Shown piece by piece: positions 63,905 to 64,000 of a stretch of 64,000 nucleotides of DNA. The notes under the pieces were generated by a model. The model made no database searches. It was not told the DNA's origin and saw only the letters and a list, made by a program, of their open reading frames with translations. The position numbers and the translations under genes are program-made. Location: positions 1 through 64,000 of the forward strand of contig JAQBQF010000252.1 of assembly GCA_028287115.1 (NCBI GenBank). The letters run 5' to 3'. Positions within the stretch are counted from its first letter, which is position 1. Every line of letters begins with the position of its first letter. This DNA is from Myxococcales bacterium (GTDB taxonomy: Bacteria > Myxococcota_A > Polyangia > Haliangiales > Haliangiaceae).

Positions 63905-64000
63905 TCACAGCCCGATGTCGAACTCGGCGCGGGTTCGCGGGCCATGGATCGTCGGGAACTGCATGTTGCGCAGCACGCGATTCATGCAGCTCCACAGCCC
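63905..64000 (-). CDS. 3' end of an upstream gene, cut by the window edge
   Basis: The minus strand is open from 64000 to a TGA at 63907-63905, giving the last 31 residues of a protein (ending NMQFPTIHGPRTRAEFDIGL). It lies 52 bases upstream of the PgpH-like start, probably in the same transcript. Too short to identify. Confidence 0.4.
   Translation of the reverse strand, partial: GLWSCMNRVLRNMQFPTIHGPRTRAEFDIGL

Noticed and set aside
63853..63945. ATG 63945 as the start of the PgpH-like protein
   Set aside because: It lies inside the upstream gene, whose stop is at 63905, and adds 31 residues without membrane-protein features.

Overview
The window is GC-rich, almost wholly coding DNA from what looks like a chromosome of a Myxococcota bacterium (formerly grouped with the Deltaproteobacteria). 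The evidence is the mix of families: a MopE-type acidic repeat inside a sulfatase-like protein, a DUF6178 protein, a TIGR02265/DUF2378-type protein, a Hanks-type Ser/Thr kinase, a PrkA kinase, a carboxypeptidase-regulatory-domain protein, many type II signal peptides and TPR/HEAT solenoids. No species can be named. I see no insertion sequence, prophage, CRISPR array, rRNA or tRNA, and the large majority of genes are housekeeping genes mixed with lineage-type genes of unknown role.

Layout. 1-8.3 kb: a bicupin protein coupled to meaB, three exported lipoproteins, a split methylmalonyl-CoA mutase large subunit, another lipoprotein, an Sm-like small protein and a YbjN-like protein. 8.4-17.3 kb: a carboxypeptidase-regulatory-domain membrane protein, a Ser/Thr kinase, a DsbD-alpha-like lipoprotein, PrkA, and a metallophosphoesterase coupled to a YjbR protein with a histone-H1-like tail. 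17.3-25.2 kb: an HD hydrolase, hisS, two small membrane proteins with twin promoters, a CinA-type domain protein, and pyrC-carA plus two unknown genes. 25.3-33 kb: a HEAT-like solenoid, an unknown propeller-like protein, a large inverted repeat, and purM-purN-FAD oxidoreductase on the minus strand. 33-44.6 kb: a glycosyltransferase, a CRP-like regulator next to a pseudo-receiver, accD-folC, a TIGR02265 protein, an AMIN-like protein, a thioredoxin lipoprotein, a type 4 uracil-DNA glycosylase, a zincin-like protein, a 24-residue membrane ORF, a TPR lipoprotein, and a Nudix protein coupled to a membrane sulfatase. 44.7-64 kb: DUF6178, then tilS-ftsH-folP(GNAT fusion)-cdaA-cdaR-glmM-nnr, an ECF sigma factor, HEAT and TPR proteins, a repeat-filled intergenic block and a PgpH-like HD phosphodiesterase.

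How genes fit together. MeaB and the methylmalonyl-CoA mutase large subunit belong to the propionyl-CoA/methylmalonyl-CoA route; the B12-binding subunit is not here. cdaA-cdaR-glmM is the known c-di-AMP synthesis and cell-wall precursor cluster, and the window also holds a PgpH-like protein that would hydrolyse c-di-AMP, so synthesis and breakdown lie about 8 kb apart. folC and folP (folate), pyrC and carA (pyrimidines), and purM and purN (purines) supply nucleotide and one-carbon metabolism.

Most notable signals: a TAYGCT-like -10 hexamer only 6-7 bases upstream of many start codons that lack a Shine-Dalgarno sequence, suggesting frequent leaderless transcripts; an acetyltransferase-dihydropteroate synthase fusion with an altered pABA/diphosphate loop; a five-unit 24-bp in-frame repeat inside tilS; a dispersed CTTGGCGYC intergenic repeat family; an Sm-like small protein; a PgpH-like protein with a shortened ectodomain and a tail of about 500 residues; and a MopE-motif insertion in a sulfatase-like transferase with a Thr nucleophile.
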